A stretch of DNA of 57,398 bases, from NCBI GenBank assembly GCA_934539245.1, contig CAKTCK010000012.1, positions 1 through 57,398 of the forward strand, given 5' to 3'. Both the position numbers and the translations under genes were made by a program. The stretch comes from an uncultured Faecalibacterium sp. Lineage in GTDB: Bacteria; Bacillota; Clostridia; Oscillospirales; Ruminococcaceae. Positions 14,623 through 23,651 of this stretch are shown in pieces. The notes beneath the pieces were generated by a model that searched no databases, was not told the origin of the DNA, and saw only the letters and a program-made list of their open reading frames with translations. Every line of letters begins with the position of its first letter. Position 1 is the stretch's first letter.

Positions 14623-14695
14623 TGAGCCAGTAAATGTGCCAGAGCGCACATTTCATTCATTTGACGCAATTTTTTAAAATAAAGGAGAGTTTCTT

Positions 14696-15877
14696 ATGAA
14701 GATTTCTCGTCGTAACTTTCTGGCTGTGGCCGGTGCTGCTGCCGCTGCCGCTGCTCTGACCGCCTGCGGCGGTTCTTCCGCTTCTTCTACCAGTACTGCT
14801 TCTTCCGCAGCTGCCAGCTCTGCCGCCGCTTCCGGTGCAGCAGACGGCGCTGAGAAGATCGCCAAGGTCGCTCTGACCTGCGATACCGGCACGATCGATG
14901 ATGAGAGCTTCAACCAGGCTTGCTGGGCTGCTGTTTCCGGCTACATGGGCGGCAACTGCCAGTACTACATCCCCGATTCCGATGCTTCCGATGAGGACCG
15001 CGAGACCATGATCCGTCTGGCTGTCAACGAGGGCGCTGATGTTATCGTCTGCGTTGGCTACCTGTACGGCGCATCTCTGGCATGGGCTGCTGAGCAGTAC
15101 CCCAACATCAAGTTCATTGCTATCGATGTGACCCAGTTCGATATCGGCACCGACAGCATCCCCGCCAACTGCTACTGCATCACCTTCAAGGAGGAGCAGG
15201 CAGGTTATCTGGCAGGTTACGCCGTTGTTAAGGACGGCTACACCAAGCTGGGCTTCCTGGGCGGCATGGCTGTGCCCGCCGTTATCCGTTACGGCTACGG
15301 CTATGTGCAGGGCGCTGACGCTGCTGCAAAGGAGCTGGGCACCAACATCGACATCAACTACTTCTACGGCGGCCAGTTCTACGGCGATGCCAACATCACC
15401 TCCCGTATGGAGGGCTGGTATGCCAACGGCACCCAGATCGTCTTTGCCTGCGGCGGCGGCATCTACACCTCCGCTGTCGAGGCTGCCCTGAAGAACAACG
15501 GCTACGTTGTGGGTGTTGACGTTGACCAGAACTACATCGGTGTCAACGGCGTGGCAAAGGACGGCTACGCTTACAACCCGTTCGTCACCTCTGCTATGAA
15601 GGGTCTGTCTGAGTCCGTCAGCACCGCTCTGGGCGATATCGAGGCAGGCGAGTGGAGCAACATCGCTGCCACCAACGGCAACTTCGGTCTGGAGGATGGC
15701 GACTACGTTGGTCTGCCCACTGCTGATGACAGCTGGAACTTCAAGACCTTTACCAAGGACGAGTACGAGACCCTGAAGACCAAGATCGCTTCCGGCGAGC
15801 TCGTTGTGGACAACAGCTCCGACGACGCTACCAAGCCCACCGTCAGCGAGTTCACCAAGGTCAACTACATCCAGTAA
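14696..15877 (+). CDS. BMP-family nucleoside-binding lipoprotein of an ABC importer
   Basis: This 393-residue exported lipoprotein has a signal MKISRRNFLAVAG, an Ala-rich core and lipobox LTAC (lipidated Cys24), followed by a Ser/Ala linker. The mature part follows the BmpA/Med family: TIDDESFNQACWAAV, VGYLYGASLAWAAEQYPNIKF, EEQAGYLAGYAVVKDGYTKLGFLGG and FACGGGIYTSAVEAA. Known members bind purine nucleosides. The twin-arginine SRRNFL motif is shared with the peptide-binding lipoprotein at 27861. Codon use is strongly biased, suggesting abundance. A terminator separates it from the ATPase and permease genes, giving independent high expression. Confidence 0.9.
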   Translation: MKISRRNFLAVAGAAAAAAALTACGGSSASSTSTASSAAASSAAASGAADGAEKIAKVALTCDTGTIDDESFNQACWAAVSGYMGGNCQYYIPDSDASDEDRETMIRLAVNEGADVIVCVGYLYGASLAWAAEQYPNIKFIAIDVTQFDIGTDSIPANCYCITFKEEQAGYLAGYAVVKDGYTKLGFLGGMAVPAVIRYGYGYVQGADAAAKELGTNIDINYFYGGQFYGDANITSRMEGWYANGTQIVFACGGGIYTSAVEAALKNNGYVVGVDVDQNYIGVNGVAKDGYAYNPFVTSAMKGLSESVSTALGDIEAGEWSNIAATNGNFGLEDGDYVGLPTADDSWNFKTFTKDEYETLKTKIASGELVVDNSSDDATKPTVSEFTKVNYIQ

Positions 15878-15907
15878 TCGCTTTCCCGGAATTACTCCCG
15901 TGAATAG

Positions 15908-15944
15908 GGGCGGGGTGCTCATGCAGGGGCACCCCGCCCTTTTT
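15908..15944 (+). terminator. Terminator after the BMP lipoprotein gene
   Basis: GGGCGGGGTGC (15908-15918) pairs perfectly with GCACCCCGCCC (15929-15939), followed by five T. Confidence 0.9.
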
Positions 15945-16038
15945 GTATGCCTGTATAGGAGAAACGCGCGGGAAATCGTGCAGACCTTACAAAAGTAATA
16001 CTTTTGCTTGTGCTTTTTGACAAAAAATCAAAAAGCCG

Positions 16039-16067
16039 TGTGCAAACCGCAAAAAATCAGGTATAAT
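16039..16067 (+). promoter_or_regulatory. Possible promoter of the nucleoside ABC operon
   Basis: A perfect TATAAT at 16062-16067, with TGTGCA at 16039-16044 as a poor -35 at 17 bases. Confidence 0.45.
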
Positions 16068-16119
16068 GGTTTGTAGAATAGAAAAGGTGTCGTTACGGCA
16101 CGAAAGGAGAGTGAGCAGA

Positions 16120-17658
16120 TTGGCAGAGGATTATGTGATCGAGATGCTCCACATTACCAAGGAATTCCCCGGTATCAAGGCAAACGATGATATCACCCTG
16201 CAGCTGCGCAAGGGCGAGGTACACGCCCTTCTGGGCGAGAACGGTGCGGGCAAAAGTACGCTGATGAGCGTGCTGTTCGGCCTGTATCAGCCGGAACAGG
16301 GCAAGATCCTGAAAAATGGCAAGGAGGTCGCCATCCGCAACCCCAACGATGCCAACGCACTGGGCATCGGCATGGTGCACCAGCACTTCAAGCTGGTGGA
16401 ATGCTTCAGCGTGCTGGACAACATCATTCTGGGCGTGGAGCCCAACAAGATGGGCTTTTTGCAGAAGGCCGAGGCACGCAAAAAGGTGATGGCGCTGAGC
16501 GAAAAGTACGGTCTGCGGGTAGACCCGGACGCGCTCATCAGCGATATCTCGGTGGGTATGCAGCAGCGCGTGGAGATCCTGAAGATGCTGTACCGCGACA
16601 ACGAGATCCTGATCTTTGACGAGCCCACCGCTGTGCTGACCCCGCAGGAGATCGACGAACTGATGGAGATCATGCGCGGGTTCAAGAAGGAGGGCAAGTC
16701 CATCCTGTTCATCACCCATAAGCTCAACGAGATCATGGCTGTGGCCGACCGCTGCACCGTGCTGCGCAAGGGCAAGTATATGGGCACGGTGGATATCAAG
16801 GGCACCACCAAGGAAGAGCTTTCCCGCCGCATGGTGGGCCGCGACGTGCAGCTGCAGGTAGAAAAGCAGCCCGCGCACCCCGGCGAGACCGTGCTGGACG
16901 TGGAGAATGTTACCATTCACAACGACCAGCGCAAGAAGGACGTGGTAAAGAATGTGTCCTTCAAGGTGCACGCAGGCGAGATCGTTTGTCTGGCGGGCAT
17001 CGAGGGCAACGGCCAGACCGAGTTCATCTACGGCCTGACCGGCCTGAGCAAGCTGAACGGTGGCAAGCTGGTGTTGGACGGCAAGGATATCACCCACGAG
17101 AGCATCCGCCAGCGCTCCAAGGACGGCATGGGTCACATCCCGGAGGACCGCCACAAGCACGGTCTGGTGCTGGATTTCAGTCTGGAAAACAACATCGTGT
17201 TGCAGCGCTACTGGCAGCCGGAGTTCCAGAAGGGCGGCTTTATCCGTGCCGATAAGGTGCGCGAGTACTCTGACCGACTGATCAAGCAGTACGACGTGCG
17301 CAGCGGTCAGGGCAGTGTGACCACCGTGCGCAGTATGTCCGGCGGCAACCAGCAGAAGGCCATCATTGCCCGTGAGATCGACCGCGACCCCAAGCTGCTG
17401 GTGGCAGTGCAGCCCACCCGTGGTCTGGACGTGGGTGCCATTGAGTACATCCACCGCCAGATCGTGGCCGAGCGCGACAAGGGCAAGGCCGTGCTGCTGG
17501 TCAGCTTGGAGCTGGACGAGGTGATGAACCTTTCTGACCGCATCCTTGTAATGTACGAGGGCGAGATCGTGGGCGAGTTTGACCCCAAGACCACCACCGT
17601 GCAGGAACTGGGTCTGTATATGGCAGGTGCCCGCAAGCAGGGAAAGGAGGAGCAGTAA
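16120..17658 (+). CDS. Nucleoside ABC importer, duplicated ATP-binding protein (YufO/NupO-like)
   Basis: This 512-residue protein has two ABC domains in tandem, as in sugar/nucleoside importers of the BMP type. Domain 1 has Walker [10 protein letters not shown], signature [13 protein letters not shown] and Walker [13 protein letters not shown]. Domain 2 has the degenerate Walker [10 protein letters not shown], signature [11 protein letters not shown] and a Walker B ending [13 protein letters not shown], a common asymmetry in this family. TTG at 16120 is chosen because AAAGGAGA lies 9 bases upstream; the frame is open further 5' but without a ribosome site. It is followed 3 bases later by the first permease gene. 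Confidence 0.9.
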   Translation: MAEDYVIEMLHITKEFPGIKANDDITLQLRKGEVHALLGENGAGKSTLMSVLFGLYQPEQGKILKNGKEVAIRNPNDANALGIGMVHQHFKLVECFSVLDNIILGVEPNKMGFLQKAEARKKVMALSEKYGLRVDPDALISDISVGMQQRVEILKMLYRDNEILIFDEPTAVLTPQEIDELMEIMRGFKKEGKSILFITHKLNEIMAVADRCTVLRKGKYMGTVDIKGTTKEELSRRMVGRDVQLQVEKQPAHPGETVLDVENVTIHNDQRKKDVVKNVSFKVHAGEIVCLAGIEGNGQTEFIYGLTGLSKLNGGKLVLDGKDITHESIRQRSKDGMGHIPEDRHKHGLVLDFSLENNIVLQRYWQPEFQKGGFIRADKVREYSDRLIKQYDVRSGQGSVTTVRSMSGGNQQKAIIAREIDRDPKLLVAVQPTRGLDVGAIEYIHRQIVAERDKGKAVLLVSLELDEVMNLSDRILVMYEGEIVGEFDPKTTTVQELGLYMAGARKQGKEEQ

Positions 17659-17661
17659 CAC

Positions 17662-18831
17662 ATGAATAAGAAAAAACTTTCCCGCAGCGGCAGCCTGCAA
17701 AGCTCTGTTACCAGCGTGCTGGCTGCACTGCTGTGCATCCTGATCGGGTTGCTGGTGGGCTTTCTGGTGCTGGTAGCCATCAACCCCGCACACGCATGGG
17801 GCGATGGCTTTGTGCGCATCATCAAGGGCGGCTTCCACGATGCCCCCTACGGCGTGGGCAAGGAGCTTGCCAATGCCGCACCCCTGATCATGACCGGTCT
17901 GTCCGTGGCCTTTGCCTTCAAGACCGGCCTGTTCAACATCGGTGCAGCCGGTCAGTATACGCTGGGCGCTTACGGTGCGCTGTACTGCGCCATCATGCTC
18001 AAGCTGCCTTGGTTCGTCTGCCTGCTGGCAGCAGCAGTGCTGGGCGGCCTGTGGGGCGCGATCCCCGGTTTCTTCAAGGCCTACTTCAACATCAACGAGG
18101 TCATTACCTCCATTATGTTCAACTGGATCGGCCTGTATCTGGTGAATGAGCTCATCTACCAGAACGGTACAGGCCCTATGTACGATGTGCGCAACACCCG
18201 TACTTTGAACCTGAGCAAGAACGCCGATTTTGCCCAGTCCCTGATCCCGGACTTTGGCCTGAACAAGCTGTTCCAGACCAACAGCACTACCATTGCCATC
18301 TTCTTGGCGGCAGCGGTGGCTGTGCTGATCTGGGTGGTGCTGAACAAGACTACTTTCGGCTACGAGCTCAAGGCCGTTGGCCTGAACAAGAACGCCGCCC
18401 GCTATGCCGGTATCAACGAGAAGAAGAACATCATCCTCTCCATGGCCATTGCCGGTGCGCTGGCAGGCTTCGGCGCAGGTCTGTTCTATCTGTCCAACGT
18501 GTCCCAGTGGAACCCGCTGAACTCCACCAGCCTGCCGGGCATGGGCTTCAACGGCATTTCGGTGGCACTGCTGGCAAGCTCCAACCCCATCGGTACCGTG
18601 TTCTCTGCGCTGTTCATCTCCCATATCTCGGTCGGCGGCTCCTTCCTGTCCACCAAGTTTTACCCCACTGAGATCTCGGATCTGATCAGCGGCATCATCA
18701 TCTATCTGTGCGCTTTCTCCATGCTGTTCCGGGGCAAGATCCAGAGCTTGCTGTTCCGAAATGCCGAAAAGACCAATGTGAACGCAGAGCCTGCATCTGC
18801 CGCAGAAAAGACCAAAAAGGAGGGCAAGTAA
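17662..18831 (+). CDS. Nucleoside ABC importer permease 1 (YufP/NupP-like)
   Basis: This 389-residue polytopic membrane protein is of the BPD_transp_2 (branched-chain amino acid/sugar permease) family. Motifs include [29 protein letters not shown] and [17 protein letters not shown], all typical of the larger permease of BMP importers. About eight to ten membrane segments are visible, and a lysine-rich C-terminus is cytoplasmic. It lies between the ATPase gene (3-base gap) and the second permease gene (1-base gap), so the three are translationally coupled. Confidence 0.9.
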   Translation: MNKKKLSRSGSLQSSVTSVLAALLCILIGLLVGFLVLVAINPAHAWGDGFVRIIKGGFHDAPYGVGKELANAAPLIMTGLSVAFAFKTGLFNIGAAGQYTLGAYGALYCAIMLKLPWFVCLLAAAVLGGLWGAIPGFFKAYFNINEVITSIMFNWIGLYLVNELIYQNGTGPMYDVRNTRTLNLSKNADFAQSLIPDFGLNKLFQTNSTTIAIFLAAAVAVLIWVVLNKTTFGYELKAVGLNKNAARYAGINEKKNIILSMAIAGALAGFGAGLFYLSNVSQWNPLNSTSLPGMGFNGISVALLASSNPIGTVFSALFISHISVGGSFLSTKFYPTEISDLISGIIIYLCAFSMLFRGKIQSLLFRNAEKTNVNAEPASAAEKTKKEGK

Positions 18832-18832
18832 T

Positions 18833-19750
18833 ATGCTGCTTCTGATCAAATATACCCTGCTGTACGGCATCGTGCTGATGCTGGTGGCACTGGGCGGTAT
18901 GTTCAGCGAACATTCCGGCATCATCAACATTGCGCTGGAGGGCATCATGGTCATCGGCGGTGTGGCCGGTGTGCTTACCCTGACCATGCTGCCTGCAAGC
19001 CTTTCGCCCTTCCTTGTGGTGCTCATCTCTATTCTGGTGGCGGCACTGGCGGGCGTGGTTTACAGCCTGCTGCTGGCGTTTGCCTCCATCAACCTGAAGG
19101 CAGACCAGACCATCGGCGGCACGGCACTGAACCTGCTGGCTACCGCCATTGCCGTGGTCATCTCCAAGTACTTTAGCGAGAGCGGCAGCGCCAAGCTGAA
19201 CTACTCCAACAAGCCCTTCCTGTTCAGCATCGGCGGGCTGGAGCTCAGCGTGTTCGTGCCGCTGGGGCTGATTTTGCTGGTGGTCAGCTACATCGTGCTG
19301 TACAAGACCCGCTTCGGCCTGCGTCTGCGTGCCTGCGGCGAGCACCCGCAGGCTGCAGACTCGGTGGGCATTAACGTCTACAAGATGCGCTACGCCGGTG
19401 TTATCCTTTCCGGTGCGCTGGGTGCCATCGGCGGTCTGGCGTATATCGTGCCCCCGGTGCAGACATGGAACTTTGAAGTCGGCGTGGCCGGTGCAGGCTT
19501 TCTGGCACTGGCAGTTATGATCTTTGGCCAGTGGAAACCCTTCCACATCTTTGGCGCAGCAATGTTCTTTGCCGTGTTCAAGAGCCTTGCCAACATTGCA
19601 GATTCCACCTTCCTCGCGCAGCTGCACTGGTCCAGCAACATCTATAATATGATGCCCTTTGTGGCCTCCATGGTCATTCTGGCCTTCACCTCCAAGAACA
19701 GCATGGCACCCAAGGCTGAGGGTATCCCCTATGACAAGGGCTCCCGTTAA
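18833..19750 (+). CDS. Nucleoside ABC importer permease 2 (YufQ/NupQ-like)
   Basis: This 305-residue membrane protein carries SEHSGIINIALEGIMVIGGVAG, INLKADQTIGGTALNLLATA and GLRLRACGEHPQAADSVGIN, the usual blocks of the smaller BPD_transp_2 permease. It starts one base after the preceding permease stop and ends the operon ahead of a strong terminator. Together the four proteins (with the BMP lipoprotein at 14696) make a complete nucleoside importer next to deoD and cdd. Confidence 0.9.
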   Translation: MLLLIKYTLLYGIVLMLVALGGMFSEHSGIINIALEGIMVIGGVAGVLTLTMLPASLSPFLVVLISILVAALAGVVYSLLLAFASINLKADQTIGGTALNLLATAIAVVISKYFSESGSAKLNYSNKPFLFSIGGLELSVFVPLGLILLVVSYIVLYKTRFGLRLRACGEHPQAADSVGINVYKMRYAGVILSGALGAIGGLAYIVPPVQTWNFEVGVAGAGFLALAVMIFGQWKPFHIFGAAMFFAVFKSLANIADSTFLAQLHWSSNIYNMMPFVASMVILAFTSKNSMAPKAEGIPYDKGSR

Positions 19751-19772
19751 GCGCATTCGCTAAAAATCCGTG

Positions 19773-19817
19773 AAAAAAGGCATCCGCAGCCAACAATGTG
19801 CTGTGGATGCCTTTTTT
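19773..19817 (+). terminator. Terminator of the nucleoside importer operon
   Basis: AAAAAAGGCATCCGCAGC (19773-19790) pairs with GCTGTGGATGCCTTTTTT (19800-19817), with one G-T wobble. Confidence 0.9.
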
Positions 19818-19874
19818 GTACGGGAGATGGCGCAATTTATCCATCTGCTTACCGGCAAAAATGGCATTTTCTGC

Positions 19875-19903
19875 TTGTAAAACACAACGAGATGTGCTAT
19901 CAT
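19875..19903 (+). promoter_or_regulatory. Promoter of the polysaccharide regulation operon
   Basis: TTGTAA (19875-19880) and TATCAT (19898-19903) with a 17-base spacer, about 80 bases ahead of the first gene. Confidence 0.65.
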
Positions 19904-19984
19904 AATTAGGTGAATGTGTATCTATAGGAACCCGGTGTACATTTCTTGCACTGCGGAACAACAGGAAAGGTGAGTTTTTCTATT

Positions 19985-20695
19985 ATGGACGAAAAAACAA
20001 CTATGGGCCAGTCGCTCCGCAGCATGGAGGATGAGGAGACCATTGATCTGATGGAAATCGCGCGCCTGCTGTGGGCACATATTGTGCAGATCGTGGCGGC
20101 AGCTGTTGCAGCAGCGCTGATCTGTCTGCTGGTGTGTATGTTTGCGCTTACACCCAAGTATCAGGCTTCCATTAACATGATCGTGAATACCCGGCAGGAC
20201 ACGACCACGACCTTCACCAACGATAACTTCACCTCGGCTAAGAACCTGATCAGCACTTATGCAGTCATTATCAAAAGCAACACCGTGCTGAACGAGGTGA
20301 TCGACACGCTGGATCTGGACATGACCTATGGTCAGCTGTACGGTATGGTGAGTGTTACCAGTGTGGACGATACCCAGATCATGAAGGTTGCGGTCACTGA
20401 TATCGACGCAAAGCGTGCGGGCGAGATCGCCCAGACCATTGCGGACATCGTGCCCGATGTGCTGGTGGAAAAGGTGGAAGCCGGTTCCTGCAAGACGGTC
20501 AGCGATGTGTCTGTCAACCCCAACAAGGTGTTCCCCCAGACCAAGAAGTATGTTGTAATGGCCGGTCTGCTGGGTGCTGTGGCAGTGTGCGGCGTTCTGG
20601 TGCTGGCACACTTGCTGCACGATACTGTTGTGGACGACGAAGATGTTCAGAAGAAGCTTGGCCTGCCCATGCTGGGCCTGATCCCGGAGGTGTAA
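19985..20695 (+). CDS. Wzz/YveK-type polysaccharide chain-length protein (tyrosine-kinase adaptor)
   Basis: This 236-residue protein has two membrane segments near residues 30-55 and 190-210 flanking an extracytoplasmic Wzz domain. The first is followed by ALTPKYQASINMIVNTRQD. The short cytoplasmic C-terminus (DEDVQKKLGLPMLGLIPEV) is the part that activates the partner kinase in Gram-positive bacteria, where adaptor and kinase are separate proteins. ATG at 19985 is preferred over an in-frame TTG at 19946 because AGGAAAGGTGAG sits between them. The kinase gene begins 4 bases after the stop. Confidence 0.88.
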   Translation: MDEKTTMGQSLRSMEDEETIDLMEIARLLWAHIVQIVAAAVAAALICLLVCMFALTPKYQASINMIVNTRQDTTTTFTNDNFTSAKNLISTYAVIIKSNTVLNEVIDTLDLDMTYGQLYGMVSVTSVDDTQIMKVAVTDIDAKRAGEIAQTIADIVPDVLVEKVEAGSCKTVSDVSVNPNKVFPQTKKYVVMAGLLGAVAVCGVLVLAHLLHDTVVDDEDVQKKLGLPMLGLIPEV

Positions 20696-20699
20696 GACG

Positions 20700-21473
20700 A
20701 TGTTTCGTAAAAATAAAAAAGGTGGTGCTCACCACAAAGGGAATAGTTCCCGTAGCTTGCAGCTGATCACCGATAAGGGAATGCCCTTTGGCTATGTGGA
20801 GGCCTACAAGTCTCTGCGCACCAATCTGGACTTTATGGCAGGCTCCATGGACGTGCACACGCTGGTCATCACCAGTACCGTGCCGGAGGAATCCAAGAGC
20901 AACGTGGCAATCAATCTGGCGCTGACGCTGGCTGAAAGCGGCAAAAAGGTGGCGCTGGTGGACTGCGACCTGCGCAAGCCTGTGCTGCACCGCTATCTGA
21001 AGGCAGGTCATAACTTAAAGGGTGTTTCCAACGTACTGTCCAACCAGTGCACGCTGGACGAAGCTTTGCAGGAAGTTCAGGAGATGGATCTGACCTTCCT
21101 GCCCGCAGGTACCCCGCCGCCGAACCCCTCTGAGATGCTGAGCCAGCCGCAGATGCAGGCTATGGTGGAAACTCTGCGCGAAAAGTTCGATTTTGTCATC
21201 TTTGATGCACCCCCGGTGTCTGTGGTCACCGATGCTGCCGTCATTGGCCGCTATGTGGATGGTGCCATCTTTGCAGTGCGTTCCGACTACGCCCCCGCCG
21301 ATGCAGTGCGCAGTGCAGTGAAAAAGCTGCAGGATGCCGGTGTCAAAGTGCTGGGCAGCGTGCTGACCCGCTACGACATGAAGAAGACACTCAAGGGTTC
21401 TAGCTACGCATACAGCTATGCCTATAATTACAACTATGCCTACGGCAATCAGGATGCCACAGTCGGAAAATAA
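20700..21473 (+). CDS. CpsD/YwqD-type tyrosine-protein kinase (BY-kinase) with altered Walker A
   Basis: This 257-residue cytoplasmic P-loop kinase autophosphorylates on a C-terminal tyrosine cluster and controls capsule/exopolysaccharide synthesis. Walker A' VALVDCDLRKP and Walker B FDFVIFDAPP are standard, and the tail SYAYSYAYNYNYAYG is the tyrosine cluster. Walker A reads VPEESKSNVA (Lys66); the glycine normally just before the lysine is serine, so nucleotide binding may be altered, though the lysine and following serine are kept. The gene is flanked by its adaptor and its phosphatase. Confidence 0.9.
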   Translation: MFRKNKKGGAHHKGNSSRSLQLITDKGMPFGYVEAYKSLRTNLDFMAGSMDVHTLVITSTVPEESKSNVAINLALTLAESGKKVALVDCDLRKPVLHRYLKAGHNLKGVSNVLSNQCTLDEALQEVQEMDLTFLPAGTPPPNPSEMLSQPQMQAMVETLREKFDFVIFDAPPVSVVTDAAVIGRYVDGAIFAVRSDYAPADAVRSAVKKLQDAGVKVLGSVLTRYDMKKTLKGSSYAYSYAYNYNYAYGNQDATVGK

Positions 21474-21485
21474 GGAAGCGTTGTT

Positions 21486-22238
21486 ATGACCGATCTGCAT
21501 TGTCACATTCTGCCCGGCATGGATGACGGCGCAAAGGATACGGCGGTCTCGCTGGAGCTGCTGCGCAGGGAATATGAGGATGGTGTGCGCAATATTGCGT
21601 TTACCAGCCACTTTAACAGCGAGCGCACCACGGTGGAAGCCTTTACAGCAAAGCGGCAGGCTGCCTTTGAGCAGCTGACCGCCGCACTGGAAGGGCAGCC
21701 CATGCAGTTTGACTTCAAGCTGGGCGCAGAGGTGTTCTTCTCTCCCGGTCTGTGCGAGCTGGATACCCGGGCGCTGTGCATGGGGGATACCGCCTATCTG
21801 CTGTTGGAGTTTCCCACCACCCACAAGCCGCATTTTATCCGGCAGACCCTGTACAATTTGCAGCAGCAGGGCATCGTGCCGCTGATCGCGCATATCGAGC
21901 GTTATCCATATGTGCTGGAGGAACCTACCCTGTTGTATGACTGGGTAGCCGCCGGTGCCTATGCGCAGATCAACGTGGGAGCCCTGCTGGAACCTAAGCT
22001 CTGCAAAAAACTGTGTAAGTTCATCCAGTGGGGGTTGGTCCACGTCATCTCCACTGATACCCATTCCCCGGACAAGCGCCCGCCCCGCATGGCACAGGGA
22101 GTGCAGCAGCTGGAAAAGCTGCTGGGCAAGGAAACTGCTGCCCGCATCGTGCGCAACGGCGATGAGCTGTTCCATGATCAGGAGTTGGACGCTGTGACCC
22201 TGCATCAACCCAAAAAGTTTTTGGGCAGGTGGGTCTGA
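21486..22238 (+). CDS. CpsB/YwqE-type PHP tyrosine-protein phosphatase
   Basis: This 250-residue metal-dependent phosphatase of the PHP fold dephosphorylates the CpsD kinase. Metal-binding motifs are visible: DLHCHILPGMDDGA at the N-terminus (His5, His7), TSHFNSERT, AHIERYPYV and STDTHSPDKRPP near the C-terminus. It lies 12 bases after the kinase gene with GGAAG upstream, completing the chain-length/kinase/phosphatase trio. The polysaccharide polymerisation genes themselves are not in this window. Confidence 0.92.
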   Translation: MTDLHCHILPGMDDGAKDTAVSLELLRREYEDGVRNIAFTSHFNSERTTVEAFTAKRQAAFEQLTAALEGQPMQFDFKLGAEVFFSPGLCELDTRALCMGDTAYLLLEFPTTHKPHFIRQTLYNLQQQGIVPLIAHIERYPYVLEEPTLLYDWVAAGAYAQINVGALLEPKLCKKLCKFIQWGLVHVISTDTHSPDKRPPRMAQGVQQLEKLLGKETAARIVRNGDELFHDQELDAVTLHQPKKFLGRWV

Positions 22239-22257
22239 TCCTAAAGTAAGGAGAAAA

Positions 22258-22290
22258 CTGCCCGGGCGGAGATGTACTCTGCCCGGGCAG
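22258..22290 (+). promoter_or_regulatory. Strong hairpin ahead of the Ser/Ala-rich protein gene
   Basis: CTGCCCGGGC (22258-22267) and GCCCGGGCAG (22281-22290) form a perfect 10-bp stem enclosing GGAGATGTACTCT. There is no T-run. It lies between an AAGGAG sequence (22248-22253) and the likely start at 22302, so it may bring that distant ribosome site close to the start codon or limit translation. Confidence 0.45.
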
Positions 22291-22301
22291 CGGATTTTGG
22301 T

Positions 22302-23123
22302 ATGAAGAAAAATAAGATCCTTAAAATCGTGTTGATCGTACTGGGCACACTGGTGGTTTTGCTGCTGGCGGCAGTCCTTGGCGTACTGTTCTACCTCCGT
22401 GGTATGGCGGCTGGTATTCCCGAAACCCTGCCGGATGCCTCGGCGGACAGCGTACTGCTCACTCTGACGGATGATGATCTGGATAAGCTGCTTAGCGGCG
22501 AGATCACGCTGGAGGAGCTGACCACCGAAACCGCTGCATCCAGTGCTGGGGAACAGGAGGCGTCAGCCAGTGCTCCGCAGGAGGAGGCAGATACTGCTAC
22601 CTCCCCGGATGGCTCTGTTTCCTCCTCGGCGAGTGCTGACTCCCGGACGGAGAGCAGCAGTACTGCTTCCTCCGGTAAGCAGGAGACTGCCGGTACAGCC
22701 AGCTCCGGCACGTCTAGTTCCAGTACAGCATCTGCCGCAGAAAAGTCGGCGTCCTCTTCCGGCAAACAGGAAGGCTCCTATGAAGAAGAGGTCAAGGCAC
22801 TGCTGAAGCAGCTGTACAGCGTTAAGGCGCGTGCTGAAGCAGAACTGAATAGCTGCATTGCCGGGGCAAAGGCGGAGTACAAAGCACTGCCGGAGTCTCA
22901 GCGGACACAGGCACGTAAGATCTCCATCGTGATGGCGAGAAGCGGCAAACTGTATGCGATGCAGGCATCTTACGATAAGGAAGTGGAGCGCATCGTCAGC
23001 CAGATGCGCGCCGTGCTGACCGCCAACGGTCAGAGTACGGCACTGGCAGATCAGGCGATGGCATCCTATAAGGCGCAAAAGAGCGCCATGTATTCCAAGC
23101 TGACCGCAAAGCTGTACTCCTGA
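22302..23123 (+). CDS. Membrane-anchored Ser/Ala/Thr-rich protein of unknown function
   Basis: This 273-residue protein has a basic start MKKNKILK and one membrane segment (about residues 9-32). An acidic stretch with TLTDDDLDKLLSGEITLEEL follows, then a low-complexity Ser/Ala/Thr/Glu linker (about 85-170), and a helical, probably coiled-coil C-terminal domain (YEEEVKALLKQLYSVKARAEAELNS onward). I recognise no catalytic motif. It is most likely exported and wall-spanning. As the last gene of the polysaccharide kinase operon it may assist envelope assembly, but that is inference. ATG at 22302 is chosen for its natural signal-anchor; an in-frame ATG at 22272 lies inside the hairpin loop. Confidence 0.75.
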   Translation: MKKNKILKIVLIVLGTLVVLLLAAVLGVLFYLRGMAAGIPETLPDASADSVLLTLTDDDLDKLLSGEITLEELTTETAASSAGEQEASASAPQEEADTATSPDGSVSSSASADSRTESSSTASSGKQETAGTASSGTSSSSTASAAEKSASSSGKQEGSYEEEVKALLKQLYSVKARAEAELNSCIAGAKAEYKALPESQRTQARKISIVMARSGKLYAMQASYDKEVERIVSQMRAVLTANGQSTALADQAMASYKAQKSAMYSKLTAKLYS

Positions 23124-23140
23124 CTCGCAAAACGACCTAT

Positions 23141-23207
23141 AACCACCCGCAGCACCTTCTGCCATGCACTGACCGTGCCGGAAAGGAGGGACTGCGGGTG
23201 GTTTTTT
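23141..23207 (+). terminator. Terminator of the polysaccharide regulation operon
   Basis: AACCACCCGCAG (23141-23152) pairs perfectly with CTGCGGGTGGTT (23192-23203) around a 39-base loop, followed by more T. Confidence 0.8.
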
Positions 23208-23427
23208 GCAATATGGAGTAAAATGATGCTGTTATGGATAAATAACTCTGAGGAAGAAACAACGCCTTTTGTACAGAAAGGAGAGAACAGGCTGTGCGCG
23301 CCAACGGAACAATCGACCAAAAGACCTAAAAAGTAGCACTTTTACCTACAAATATACAGAAAATTTGTATAAAGCATGAGATTTCACTCACGCTCTGCTA
23401 TAATGAAGTGAATTTTTTTCATGTAAA

Positions 23428-23456
23428 TTGACAAAATTCGAGGTTGTCTTTATAAT
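23428..23456 (+). promoter_or_regulatory. Consensus promoter of the opp operon
   Basis: TTGACA (23428-23433) and TATAAT (23451-23456), both perfect, with a 17-base spacer. The start near 23463 gives a leader of about 190 bases before oppB. A second TATAAT at 23399-23404 has no acceptable -35. Confidence 0.88.
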
Positions 23457-23479
23457 AGATAGAGTGTTTCTCGGGTATG

Positions 23480-23520
23480 GACGATGGCGTTTATGCAGCC
23501 GCAAGATGCCATCGTTTTAT
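23480..23520 (+). promoter_or_regulatory. Attenuator-like hairpin in the opp leader
   Basis: ACGATGGC (23481-23488) pairs perfectly with GCCATCGT (23508-23515) around a 19-base loop and is followed by TTTATTATT. A second small hairpin, CTGTCC/GGACAG, follows near 23531-23552. The remaining leader up to 23651 shows no gene. The arrangement suggests premature termination or processing control of the peptide importer, but I recognise no known riboswitch. Confidence 0.4.
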
Positions 23521-23651
23521 TATTCGCTTATCTGTCCGTGTGCCAAGGACAGACGTTCGCTATGTGTGAGGCTGGCGGACTGCGGGAAAGTGTGGCTCGG
23601 CCTGAGAGCAAATATAGTAATTCATTGATAGGATTGGAGTGGCATCAAACG

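Noticed and set aside
16093..19026. 977-codon open frame antisense to the nucleoside importer
   Set aside because: Composition artefact of GC-biased codons; three overlapping plus-strand genes with clear ABC motifs and ribosome sites explain the interval.
20700..21473. Kinase gene as a pseudogene because of the altered Walker A
   Set aside because: All other motifs, the frame, the operon context and the tyrosine tail are intact, so it is treated as a functional variant.
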